Assembly: GCA_900556535.1 (NCBI GenBank)
Contig: USPI01000110.1
Coordinates: 1-5,229 of the forward strand
Length of the DNA: 5,229 bases
Direction of reading: 5' to 3'
Source of the DNA: an uncultured Eubacteriales bacterium
GTDB lineage: Bacteria; Bacillota; Clostridia; Oscillospirales; Oscillospiraceae
Made by a program: the position numbers and the translations under genes
Notes under the pieces: model-generated
What the model saw: the letters and a program-made list of their open reading frames with translations, nothing else
What the model was told of the DNA's origin: nothing
The model's database searches: none
In this document: positions 1 to 5,229 of the stretch, in pieces
Position numbering within the stretch: position 1 is the stretch's first letter
How the letters are laid out: every line of letters begins with the position of its first letter

Positions 1-171
1 GCCTCTGTCCGTCCAAAAGCCGGCATAGACCGTATCCGACGCAGGCACGCTCCCGTCAGGGGTGCCGAAATAGTCGCAATTTTCCTGCGGCAGCGCGGCT
101 CGGACAGCCTCTGCGAGAAGCCGCGTGTTGCCCGTATTGCTGCTGAACACTATCGAATATCTTTCACTCAT
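1..171 (-). CDS. Flavodoxin-family protein, N-terminal fragment (continues past the left edge)
   Basis: Only the first 57 codons are inside the window. The protein starts MSERYSIVFSSNTGNTRLL. A short beta strand (Tyr5-Phe9) leads into a loop rich in Ser, Thr and Gly (Ser10-Thr16, SSNTGNT), the phosphate-binding loop by which flavodoxins hold FMN. A second element, GFWTDRG at residues 51-57, lies where flavodoxins have their first flavin-contacting loop, and Trp53 could stack on the flavin. The start is the ATG at 171-169, preceded by GGAG (183-180) at a spacing of 8 bases. It probably carries electrons as a small cytoplasmic FMN protein or domain. The GFWTDRG motif reminds me of the short flavodoxins that include the bilirubin-reductase partner BilS, but that is recollection from a fragment and no gene name is justified. 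It lies 70 bases downstream of dnaJ on the same strand, beyond a hairpin, so it may be a separate unit or receive readthrough. Confidence 0.85.
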   Translation of the reverse strand, partial: MSERYSIVFSSNTGNTRLLAEAVRAALPQENCDYFGTPDGSVPASDTVYAGFWTDRG

Positions 172-195
172 GTTATTATCTCCATATTAAACGGC

Positions 196-227
196 AGCAG
201 CCGAAGGAAAGCGCTCCTTCGGCTGCT
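196..227 (-). terminator. Hairpin after dnaJ, probable operon terminator
   Basis: A perfect 13-bp inverted repeat (arms 196-208 and 215-227, 6-base loop) begins 14 bases after the dnaJ stop codon. Read on the minus strand, the arms are AGCAGCCGAAGGA and TCCTTCGGCTGCT. The stem is long and GC-rich, as in an intrinsic terminator, but the sequence after it (GCCGTTTAAT) has only three consecutive T. Termination may therefore be partial. On the plus strand the following bases (ATTTGTTTG) are slightly T-richer, but no plus-strand gene leads into it. The hairpin ends 24 bases before the flavodoxin start codon. Confidence 0.65.
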
Positions 228-241
228 ATTTGTTTGCTGTC

Positions 242-1381
242 TTATTTTTTGCGCTTGCCGAAAACGCCGCTTTTGGGCTCGATGGTCTCGCCGAGGGTCG
301 CCGCGAAGCCGCGCAGCGCCTCCTTCTGAGCCGAGGTCATGCCCTTGGGAACGCTGACTCTCACGGTGACGAACTGGTCGCCGCGTCCGCCGGAGCGCAG
401 GAAGGGGAAGCCTCTGCCCTTGAGGCGGAAGGTCGTGCCGGTCTGTGTGCCCTCGGGTATGTTGAGCTTGACCTTGCCGTCGAGGGTCGGAACCTCGATC
501 TCCGCGCCGAGTGCGGCAGTCGCAAAGGAAATGTCCTGATTGAGCAGCACCGACGCACCCTCGCGCTCGAAGCGCGCGTGCGGCTGGACGAGCACGGTCA
601 CGAGCAGGTCGCCCGCGGGGCCGCCGTTAACTCCGGCGTTGCCCTGTCCGCGCAGGGAGATGGTCTGGCCGTCGTCAATGCCGGCGGGAATGCTCACGCT
701 GACCTTGTGCTGACGGCGGATGCTGCCGACGCCGTGGCAGGTGCCGCAGGGGCTGTGGATGATCTTGCCCGTGCCCTTGCACTTGCTGCAGCGGGTGTTC
801 TGCTGCATCATGCCGAACGGCGTGCGCTGGGTCGTCTTGACCTGACCGCTGCCCTTGCAGTCGGGGCAGACCTCGGCGGTCGTGCCCTCCGCGCAGCCGC
901 TGCCCTTGCAGTCGGGGCACTGCTCGATGCGAGCGATGAACACGTCCTTTTTGACGCCCGTCGCAGCCTCCTCAAACTTTATGCTGACGTTCGTGCGGAT
1001 ATTATCGCCCTTGCGCGCGGCATTGGGATTTCTTCCGCCGCCTCCGCCGAAGCCGAATATATCGCCGAATATATCGCCGAAGCCTTCAAAGCCGCCGAAA
1101 CCGTCAAAACCGCCGAAGCCGCCGAAGCCGCCCTGTCCGTAGCCCTGGCTCGGGTCGAACGCGGCATGGCCGAAGCGGTCGTATTTCGCGCGCTTATCGG
1201 CGTCGGAGAGGACCTCATACGCCTCGTTTATCTCCTTGAAGCGGGCCTCACATTCTTTGTCGCCGGGGTGAAGGTCGGGGTGATTTTCTTTGGCAAGCTT
1301 TCTGTATGCTTTTTTAAGCTGATCCTCGGTCGCGTCCTTTGCGACGCCGAGAACCCCATAATAATCTCTTTTTTCCGCCCT
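242..1381 (-). CDS. dnaJ: Chaperone protein DnaJ (Hsp40), full-length frame but AGG in place of the start codon
   Basis: DnaJ delivers unfolded clients to DnaK and stimulates its ATPase. All type A domains are present in one uninterrupted frame. Numbered from codon 1381-1379, the J domain covers about residues 5-70 with HPD at 34-36 (preceded by Asn33, where Tyr is common). The Gly/Phe-rich region is about 80-117 and includes two DIF motifs (103-105, 107-109). The zinc domain has four CxxCxGxG motifs starting at Cys155, Cys172, Cys198 and Cys212. The C-terminal substrate-binding and dimerisation region runs to residue 379. That total, and the [11 protein letters not shown] sequence at the N terminus, match the family if residue 1 is Met. 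However, the codon there is AGG, with GAGG 7 bases upstream, and TGA closes the frame five codons upstream of GCG (codon 2). No in-frame ATG, GTG, TTG or CTG occurs before the GTG at 943 (residue 147), which would lose the J and Gly/Phe regions. A start-loss mutation or a base-call error is the likeliest explanation. Product identity is certain; expression as a full-length protein is not. Confidence 0.93.
   Translation of the reverse strand, partial: RAEKRDYYGVLGVAKDATEDQLKKAYRKLAKENHPDLHPGDKECEARFKEINEAYEVLSDADKRAKYDRFGHAAFDPSQGYGQGGFGGFGGFDGFGGFEGFGDIFGDIFGFGGGGGRNPNAARKGDNIRTNVSIKFEEAATGVKKDVFIARIEQCPDCKGSGCAEGTTAEVCPDCKGSGQVKTTQRTPFGMMQQNTRCSKCKGTGKIIHSPCGTCHGVGSIRRQHKVSVSIPAGIDDGQTISLRGQGNAGVNGGPAGDLLVTVLVQPHARFEREGASVLLNQDISFATAALGAEIEVPTLDGKVKLNIPEGTQTGTTFRLKGRGFPFLRSGGRGDQFVTVRVSVPKGMTSAQKEALRGFAATLGETIEPKSGVFGKRKK
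1055..1078 (-). repeat. Two perfect 12-bp tandem copies encoding GDIF-GDIF in dnaJ
   Basis: Two adjacent identical copies of GGCGATATATTC (minus strand) encode residues 102-109 of DnaJ, within the Gly/Phe region. The adjoining stretch toward 1140 also repeats Phe-Gly-Gly codons. DIF motifs of this region are known in DnaJ and help regulate J-domain access to DnaK. Perfect identity at the DNA level suggests recent duplication or slippage, but doubled DIF motifs are common in this family. Confidence 0.8.
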
Positions 1382-1388
1382 AGATCTA

Positions 1389-1392
1389 CCTC
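1389..1392 (-). promoter_or_regulatory. Ribosome-binding site of dnaJ, GAGG
   Basis: GAGG on the minus strand lies 7 bases before the AGG codon at 1381-1379. It marks that codon as the original initiation site, since the residues that follow are exactly the usual DnaJ N terminus. The nearest ATG (1394-1392) overlaps this site but opens only a two-codon frame (ATG AGG TAG), so it cannot start DnaJ. Confidence 0.7.
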
Positions 1393-1469
1393 ATCTTATC
1401 GCTTCGCTCTTCAAACGGCATGATTTACACAGAAACATCGTTTGATTTAAGCTCTTTCTTAACGCTCAA

Positions 1470-1498
1470 ATATGGGCGCACCGAAAGTGCGCCCATAT
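1470..1498 (-). other. Stable hairpin in the dnaK-dnaJ gap (attenuator, partial terminator or mRNA-stability element)
   Basis: A perfect 12-bp inverted repeat (arms 1470-1481 and 1487-1498, 5-base loop) starts 16 bases after the last base of dnaK. On the minus strand it reads ATATGGGCGCAC, loop TTTCG, GTGCGCCCATAT. Only TT then GAGC follows, so it lacks the T-run of a strong intrinsic terminator. Its place between dnaK and dnaJ suggests a way to make less dnaJ than dnaK mRNA, by partial termination or by protecting the 3' end of the upstream message. The structure is visible; the role is inferred. I see no convincing separate promoter for dnaJ in the rest of the 133-base gap. Confidence 0.65.
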
Positions 1499-1514
1499 AA
1501 AAGCACTGTAGGAT

Positions 1515-3356
1515 TTACTTCTTGTCGTCGTCATCGACAACGGTGTAATCCGCGTCGTAGTACTCCTGACCGTTGGCGTCGGTGCCGCCTGCCTGCTGCT
1601 GGCTGGGGTCGAAGCCCTGTGCGCCCTGGGCTGCCTGAGCTGCCTCGTAGAGCTTGCCGAATACGTCGGTCAGCTCCTTGGTGGCGTTCTTGATGGCCTC
1701 GGTGTCGGTGCCGGTGAGTGCGGTCTTGAGAGCCTGAAGCTTGGTCTCGATCTCGCTCTTGACCTCTGCCGGGACCTTGTCGCCCATCTCCTCGAGGGTC
1801 TTTTCGGTCTGGTAGACGATCTGATCGCCCTGGTTGCGGGTGTCGATCTCGTCCTTGCGCTTTGCGTCCTCGGCAGCGAACATCTCGGCGTCCTTAACGG
1901 CCTTGTCGATGTCCTCCTTGGACATATTGGTCGAGGAGGTGATGGTGATGTGCTGCTCCTTGCCGGTGCCGAGGTCCTTTGCGGAGACGTTTACGATGCC
2001 GTTCGCGTCGATATCGAAGGTGACCTCGATCTGAGGTACGCCGCGGCGTGCCGGAGCGATGCCGTCAAGGTTGAAGCGGCCGAGGCTCTTGTTGTCGTTT
2101 GCCATCTCGCGCTCGCCCTGGAGGACATTGATTTCAACCGCGGTCTGGTTATCGGCTGCGGTGGAGAAGATCTGGCTCTTCTTGGTAGGAATGGTGGTGT
2201 TGCGCTCTATGAGGCGAGTGCATACGCCGCCGAGGGTCTCAAGACCCAGAGACAGCGGGGTAACATCCAGAAGCAGAACGCCCTTGACGTCGCCTGTGAG
2301 AACGCCGCCCTGAATTGCAGCGCCGATAGCAACGCACTCGTCGGGGTTGATGCCCTTGAAGCCGTCCTTGCCGGTGAGCTGCTTTACCATCTCCTGAACT
2401 GCGGGGATACGGCTGGAGCCGCCGACCATCAGGACCTTGGAGATGTCGGATGCGTTAAGTCCGGAGTCGGACAGAGCCTGCTTTACGGGGCCCATGGTCT
2501 TCTCGACGAGGTGGTGGGTCAGCTCGTTGAACTTTGCGCGGGTGAGGGTCACGTCGAGGTGCTTGGGGCCGGTGGCGTCGGCGGTGATGTAGGGGAGGTT
2601 GATGTTCGAGGTGGTCACGCCGGACAGCTCGATCTTTGCCTTCTCTGCCGCCTCGCGCAGACGCTGCATTGCGACCTTATCTGCCGACAGGTCGATGCCC
2701 TCTGCCTTCTTGAACTCGTCAACGAGGTACTTGGTGATGCAGGCGTCGAAGTCGTCGCCGCCGAGGCGGTTGTTGCCGGCGGTAGCCAGAACCTCGATGA
2801 CGCCGTCGCCGATCTCGAGGACGGAGACATCGAAGGTGCCGCCGCCGAGGTCGTAGACCATGATCTTCTGATCGCTTTCCTTATCAAGACCGTATGCAAG
2901 AGCTGCTGCGGTCGGCTCGTTGATGATACGCTTTACGTCCAGACCTGCGATGCGGCCTGCGTCCTTGGTCGCCTGACGCTGAGCGTCGGTGAAGTATGCG
3001 GGGACGGTGATGACCGCCTCGGTGACGGTCTGACCGAGGTAGCTCTCTGCGTCTGCCTTCAGCTTCTGAAGGATCATTGCGGAGATCTCCTGCGGAGTGT
3101 ATGACTTATTATCAATGTTTACCTTGTAAGAGCTGCCCATCTCGCGCTTAATGGAGGAGATGGTTCTGTCGGGGTTCGTGATAGCCTGACGCTTTGCGAC
3201 CTGACCGACCATTCTCTCGCCGGTCTTTGCGAATGCGACAACGGACGGAGTGGTGCGAGCACCCTCTGCGTTTGCGATAACGACAGCCTCGCCGCCTTCC
3301 ATAACGGCAACACAGCTGTTAGTAGTACCGAGGTCAATACCTATAATTTTTCCCAT
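1515..3356 (-). CDS. dnaK: Molecular chaperone DnaK (Hsp70)
   Basis: DnaK is the ATP-driven cytoplasmic Hsp70 that binds and releases exposed hydrophobic segments of proteins. The 613-residue frame is complete. The nucleotide-binding domain (about 1-357) shows the phosphate-1 loop GIDLGTTNS (6-14), EPTAA (147-151), the phosphate-2 loop [14 protein letters not shown] (168-181) and MVGGSSRIP (310-318). The interdomain linker contains [11 protein letters not shown] (361-371). The beta-sandwich substrate domain follows to about residue 480, then the helical lid, a Gln/Ala/Gly-rich tail and the acidic end VVDDDDKK typical of the family. The sequence passes from [10 protein letters not shown] straight to the TPQEIS region, without the roughly 24-residue insertion of Gram-negative DnaK, as in Firmicutes. 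The ATG start is fixed by AGGAGG (3370-3365) 8 bases upstream and by the conserved [10 protein letters not shown]. It is the third gene of the CIRCE operon, 53 bases after grpE. Nothing essential is missing. Confidence 0.99.
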   Translation of the reverse strand: MGKIIGIDLGTTNSCVAVMEGGEAVVIANAEGARTTPSVVAFAKTGERMVGQVAKRQAITNPDRTISSIKREMGSSYKVNIDNKSYTPQEISAMILQKLKADAESYLGQTVTEAVITVPAYFTDAQRQATKDAGRIAGLDVKRIINEPTAAALAYGLDKESDQKIMVYDLGGGTFDVSVLEIGDGVIEVLATAGNNRLGGDDFDACITKYLVDEFKKAEGIDLSADKVAMQRLREAAEKAKIELSGVTTSNINLPYITADATGPKHLDVTLTRAKFNELTHHLVEKTMGPVKQALSDSGLNASDISKVLMVGGSSRIPAVQEMVKQLTGKDGFKGINPDECVAIGAAIQGGVLTGDVKGVLLLDVTPLSLGLETLGGVCTRLIERNTTIPTKKSQIFSTAADNQTAVEINVLQGEREMANDNKSLGRFNLDGIAPARRGVPQIEVTFDIDANGIVNVSAKDLGTGKEQHITITSSTNMSKEDIDKAVKDAEMFAAEDAKRKDEIDTRNQGDQIVYQTEKTLEEMGDKVPAEVKSEIETKLQALKTALTGTDTEAIKNATKELTDVFGKLYEAAQAAQGAQGFDPSQQQAGGTDANGQEYYDADYTVVDDDDKK

Positions 3357-3409
3357 GATCTGTTCCTCCTATTTGAAAGTCAATAATATACTAAGCTTAA
3401 AATTTATAA
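3357..3409 (-). other. AT-rich grpE-dnaK gap with a strong dnaK ribosome-binding site
   Basis: These 53 bases are much richer in A and T than the genes on either side and contain the small palindrome TAAGCTTA. The end near dnaK holds AGGAGG (3370-3365), 8 bases before the ATG, the strongest ribosome-binding site in the window, which suits the high demand for DnaK. A TATATT-like hexamer is present, but at 17 bases upstream it has only a 3-of-6 match to TTGACA, so I do not call a promoter. The gap may keep the dnaK start free of structure or be a site of mRNA processing; both are inference. Confidence 0.5.
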
Positions 3410-4033
3410 TCAGTTTGCTACTTTTACCATAGCAAAACGGATCACCTTATCGTTGAGCATGAAGCCCTTCTGGAACACCTCGACGACTTCGTTTTCGCCG
3501 AAAGCTTCGTCCTCGACGTGCATGACTGCGTTATGCACATTGGGGTCAAATTTCTGTCCGAGCGCTTCTATCTCGGTTATGCCGAGCTTCTGCATCGTCG
3601 TACAGAACTGCGTCATTATCATTTCGACGCCGCGGCGGTACGCCTCGTCCTCCGTGGGCGTTGCGAGCGCGCGCTCGAGGTTATCGTAAACGGGCAGGAA
3701 CTTCAGCAGCGTGTCCGCCTTTATGTCGGCATAAAGGGTATCGCGCTCGCGCTGGCTGCGCTTGCGGAAGTTGTCATACTCGGCGCAGAGCCTGAGGTAC
3801 TTTTCCTTTTCCGCCTGAATGAGCTTCTCGGCGGTTTCCTTCAGCTCGGCCTCTCTGTCCTTCTTGGACTCCTTCTTCTGCTTTTTCTCTTTTTTGTCTT
3901 CTTTTTTATTTTCCTTTGCCTCGGCGGCCTCTTCAGGCTCTGCCGCGGGAGCCTCAAGCTCCTCCTCGGGCTCGATAACGACCTGCTTGGGGTCTATTAT
4001 TTCCTCCTCGGGCTTTTCCTTTTTACTGCTCAT
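3410..4033 (-). CDS. grpE: Nucleotide exchange factor GrpE
   Basis: GrpE is a dimeric cytoplasmic protein that releases ADP from DnaK and so resets its cycle with DnaJ. The 207-residue frame begins with a low-complexity acidic tail (about 1-40) and a Lys/Glu-rich stretch (40-62), both probably disordered. A long helix for the paired stalk follows, with the family motif EYDNFRKR at 85-92. FLPVYDNLERAL (112-123) is the next conserved block. The C-terminal beta domain carries GQKFDPNVHNAV (159-170) and VFQKGFMLNDKVIRFAMVKVAN (186-207), the part that contacts DnaK. Length is in the normal range. It overlaps the end of hrcA by 11 bases, so translation is probably coupled, and its ribosome-binding site lies inside hrcA. 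It ends with TGA 53 bases before dnaK. Confidence 0.98.
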   Translation of the reverse strand: MSSKKEKPEEEIIDPKQVVIEPEEELEAPAAEPEEAAEAKENKKEDKKEKKQKKESKKDREAELKETAEKLIQAEKEKYLRLCAEYDNFRKRSQRERDTLYADIKADTLLKFLPVYDNLERALATPTEDEAYRRGVEMIMTQFCTTMQKLGITEIEALGQKFDPNVHNAVMHVEDEAFGENEVVEVFQKGFMLNDKVIRFAMVKVAN

Positions 4034-5120
4034 CTATGATGTCATCTCCCTTGATTATCAATTTGTTGTGCATACCCGACGGGGGCGCGGAGCCGCCGCC
4101 GAGCCGCCTTGAAAGTCCCGCCGCAAGAAAGCTGAGCTTTGCGGCGACTGCGGAATAATCCATTCGCGTTGGGCCTACGACTCCGATGAGCCCTTTGGTA
4201 TTATCGCCCATATCGTAGCTTGCTATAACGACACTTGAATCCTTGAGCTCCTCGGCCACGTTTTCCGGACCTATGAGCACCCTCACCTCGGAGCTGTCGT
4301 CAAACAGTCCGTTTTCAGCGTCCGCGATGACGTGACCGCCGTCGGCAAGGTAATTCATCAGCTTATGCGCCTTGTCGGGGTCTCTGAACTCCGGCTGGCT
4401 CAAGAGCCTGTTTTCACCTGTGACGAACGCCTCGACGCCCTGCCGGCTTTCGAGCGTTTCGATCGCAAACGATGCGATGACCGCCGTCAGGCCCATCATG
4501 TCTCCCGCGGCCCGCTCTGTCGAGTTTATGAGCACGGGAGTTATCTTCTCTCCGGAGATGCCGGTGAAGTTTGCGTTAAACAGCGTCGAGAGCTTTTGTA
4601 TCATCTGCTGATCCACCGAAATGGGCAGATGCACGAGCTTATTGCGCACGCTGTCGTTTGAAAGCATCGCAACGATGATGAACGTGTTCGCGTCAATATA
4701 AATGAGGTCAAAGCGCTTTATCGTCGCCGGCGCATACGCGGTAAGCGCAAGGGCGGGATAATCGGTGAGCTGCGAGGCGAGCTTTCCGACGTCACGAAGC
4801 TGATCGTCGAGCTGACTTAATCTCTCGTTGAGGCGGCGGTTTATATCCTCCGTTTCTTCAAGCGAAAGCTTCTGCTTCTGCATGAGCTCGTTGACGTACA
4901 TTCTGTACCCCGCGGGAGTCGGTATGCGTCCCGCCGAGGTGTGCGGCTGCTCGAGATATCCCATCCCGGTCAGCTCCGCAAGCTCGTTTCTGATAGTCGC
5001 GGGGCTGCATCCCAGCTCCGCCGTGCGCGAGATCGCCTTGCTGCCGACGGGCTCCGCGGTCCTGATGTACTCTTCGACCAGTGCGCCGAGTATTCTCTTT
5101 TTTCTTTCGCTCATACTCAT
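4023..5120 (-). CDS. hrcA: Heat-inducible transcription repressor HrcA
   Basis: HrcA represses class I heat-shock genes by binding CIRCE; in the studied Firmicutes its activity depends on GroEL, which titrates it during stress. The 365-residue protein starts MSMSERKKRIL. Its N-terminal winged-helix domain contains the recognition segment SPATIRNEL (39-47) and the wing GYLEQPHTSAGRIPT (54-68). The middle has the helical and GAF-like dimerisation region, and the conserved GLIGVVGPTRMDY block lies near the C terminus. After RRL (338-340) comes a 25-residue tail whose last codons overlap grpE. I chose the ATG at 5120-5118 because GAGG (5135-5132) precedes it by 11 bases; the ATG at 5114 is also possible. 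The frame can be opened up to a GTG at 5144, but that codon lies inside an operator half-site, has no good ribosome-binding site and adds residues not typical of HrcA. It is first in the operon, directly behind its own operator, so it should autoregulate. Confidence 0.97.
   Translation of the reverse strand: MSMSERKKRILGALVEEYIRTAEPVGSKAISRTAELGCSPATIRNELAELTGMGYLEQPHTSAGRIPTPAGYRMYVNELMQKQKLSLEETEDINRRLNERLSQLDDQLRDVGKLASQLTDYPALALTAYAPATIKRFDLIYIDANTFIIVAMLSNDSVRNKLVHLPISVDQQMIQKLSTLFNANFTGISGEKITPVLINSTERAAGDMMGLTAVIASFAIETLESRQGVEAFVTGENRLLSQPEFRDPDKAHKLMNYLADGGHVIADAENGLFDDSSEVRVLIGPENVAEELKDSSVVIASYDMGDNTKGLIGVVGPTRMDYSAVAAKLSFLAAGLSRRLGGGSAPPSGMHNKLIIKGDDIIDEQ
4046..4052 (-). promoter_or_regulatory. 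Ribosome-binding site of grpE inside the hrcA coding region
   Basis: AAGGGAG on the minus strand lies within the last codons of hrcA, 12 bases before the grpE ATG at 4033. The spacing is longer than ideal. Together with the 11-base gene overlap this suggests that ribosomes finishing hrcA help start grpE. Confidence 0.7.
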
Positions 5121-5131
5121 GTTGCATTCAG

Positions 5132-5135
5132 CCTC
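5132..5135 (-). promoter_or_regulatory. Ribosome-binding site of hrcA, GAGG
   Basis: GAGG on the minus strand is 11 bases before the ATG at 5120 and 17 before the ATG at 5114. It supports 5120 as the start. Only two bases separate it from the outer CIRCE half-site at 5146-5138, so a protein bound there could also shield this stretch at the DNA level. Confidence 0.65.
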
Positions 5136-5137
5136 AT

Positions 5138-5146
5138 TTAGCACTC
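5138..5146 (-). promoter_or_regulatory. Extra perfect CIRCE half-site in the hrcA leader
   Basis: GAGTGCTAA on the minus strand matches the CIRCE half-site consensus at all nine bases. It lies 14 bases beyond the canonical operator, in the same orientation as that operator's second arm, whose match is poorer (GAGTGCCAG, seven of nine). It could be an auxiliary HrcA contact. The sequence match is direct; binding is inferred. Confidence 0.55.
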
Positions 5147-5160
5147 AAGCCCACATTTTG

Positions 5161-5187
5161 CTGGCACTCTAACCTTACGAGTGCTAA
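5161..5187 (-). promoter_or_regulatory. CIRCE operator (HrcA binding site)
   Basis: Minus strand TTAGCACTC, 9-base spacer GTAAGGTTA, then GAGTGCCAG. The CIRCE consensus is TTAGCACTC-N9-GAGTGCTAA. The first arm matches nine of nine, the second seven of nine, and the spacer length is exact. It overlaps the last two bases of the -10 hexamer and the expected transcription start, so bound HrcA would block RNA polymerase. It controls the whole hrcA-grpE-dnaK-dnaJ operon. Confidence 0.96.
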
Positions 5188-5214
5188 TATAGCACCGTTT
5201 TCACATCTTGTCAA
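5186..5214 (-). promoter_or_regulatory. Housekeeping (sigma-A type) promoter of the hrcA operon
   Basis: Minus strand TTGACA (5214-5209, consensus -35), a 17-base spacer, then TATATT (5191-5186, five of six to the -10 consensus). Transcription should start around 5179, inside the CIRCE element, giving a leader of about 60 bases before the hrcA ATG. Such a strong promoter held down by a repressor is the usual class I heat-shock arrangement in Firmicutes. Confidence 0.9.
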
Positions 5215-5229
5215 GGCTTTTCTCAAAAA

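Noticed and set aside
1079..1140. Short direct repeats that might suggest a repeat array
   Set aside because: They are the Phe-Gly-Gly codons of the DnaJ Gly/Phe region, with no spacers and no repeat length typical of CRISPR.
1391..1393. TGA recoded as an amino acid to extend dnaJ upstream
   Set aside because: TGA is the normal stop of grpE at the expected C terminus, Trp is encoded by TGG in the flavodoxin fragment, and the upstream residues do not resemble any DnaJ extension I know. Start loss explains the data more simply.
230..1423. A 397-codon open frame on the plus strand opposite dnaJ
   Set aside because: Its codons are in exact register with those of dnaJ, so it stays open simply because dnaJ avoids TTA, CTA and TCA. 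The product is a low-complexity Ala/Leu/Val sequence with no recognisable domain, while the minus strand encodes an unmistakable DnaJ.
1950..3104. A 384-codon open frame on the plus strand inside dnaK
   Set aside because: Also in register with the sense codons. Long antisense frames opposite Hsp70 genes are a known consequence of codon bias and have misled annotators before. No ribosome-binding site or domain supports it.
3380..3409. A separate dnaK promoter in the AT-rich grpE-dnaK gap
   Set aside because: A TATATT-like hexamer exists, but the best -35 at 17 bases matches only three of six, so AT-richness alone explains it.
3518..4039. A Leu/Phe-rich 173-codon open frame on the plus strand opposite grpE that looks like membrane helices
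   Set aside because: The hydrophobic runs are the complement of the Lys/Glu-rich codons of GrpE (AAG/GAG read in reverse give CTT/CTC). It is a shadow in register with grpE.
5121..5144. hrcA start at the GTG at 5144
   Set aside because: The codon is inside a CIRCE half-site, lacks a ribosome-binding site, and adds residues not typical of HrcA; the ATG at 5120 has GAGG upstream and gives the family N terminus.

Overview
The window holds the class I heat-shock chaperone operon hrcA-grpE-dnaK-dnaJ, complete and read entirely on the minus strand (right to left), followed by the first 57 codons of a flavodoxin-family gene that runs off the left edge. The gene order, the CIRCE operator, a DnaK nucleotide-binding domain without the roughly 24-residue insertion of Gram-negative DnaK, and the fairly GC-rich coding sequence all suggest a member of the Firmicutes, class Clostridia, probably a gut Oscillospiraceae/Ruminococcaceae-type organism. 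The taxonomic rank is inferred. TGA ends grpE and Trp is written TGG in the flavodoxin fragment, so the standard bacterial code fits.

Layout from right to left. A near-consensus housekeeping promoter (TTGACA-N17-TATATT, 5214-5186) overlaps a CIRCE operator (5187-5161). A further perfect CIRCE half-site (5146-5138) lies next to the hrcA ribosome-binding site. hrcA (5120-4023) overlaps grpE (4033-3410) by 11 bases. An AT-rich 53-base gap with a strong AGGAGG site precedes dnaK (3356-1515). A 133-base gap with a 12-bp hairpin separates dnaK from dnaJ (1381-242). A 13-bp hairpin (227-196) follows dnaJ, then the flavodoxin-family gene begins at 171.

How the genes work together: HrcA is the repressor that binds CIRCE, so the operon is autoregulated. 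DnaK, its J-domain partner DnaJ and its nucleotide exchange factor GrpE form the cytoplasmic Hsp70 folding machine.

I find no undescribed system here. The most notable point is that the dnaJ reading frame is intact and family-length but has no usable start codon. The codon where Met is expected is AGG, placed 7 bases after a good GAGG site, and there is no in-frame ATG, GTG, TTG or CTG until codon 147. This is a start-loss mutation or a one-base sequence error (+ strand position 1380, C for A), and automatic annotation would probably truncate the gene. Second is the CIRCE region, which carries an additional perfect half-site and a possible fourth, degenerate one.
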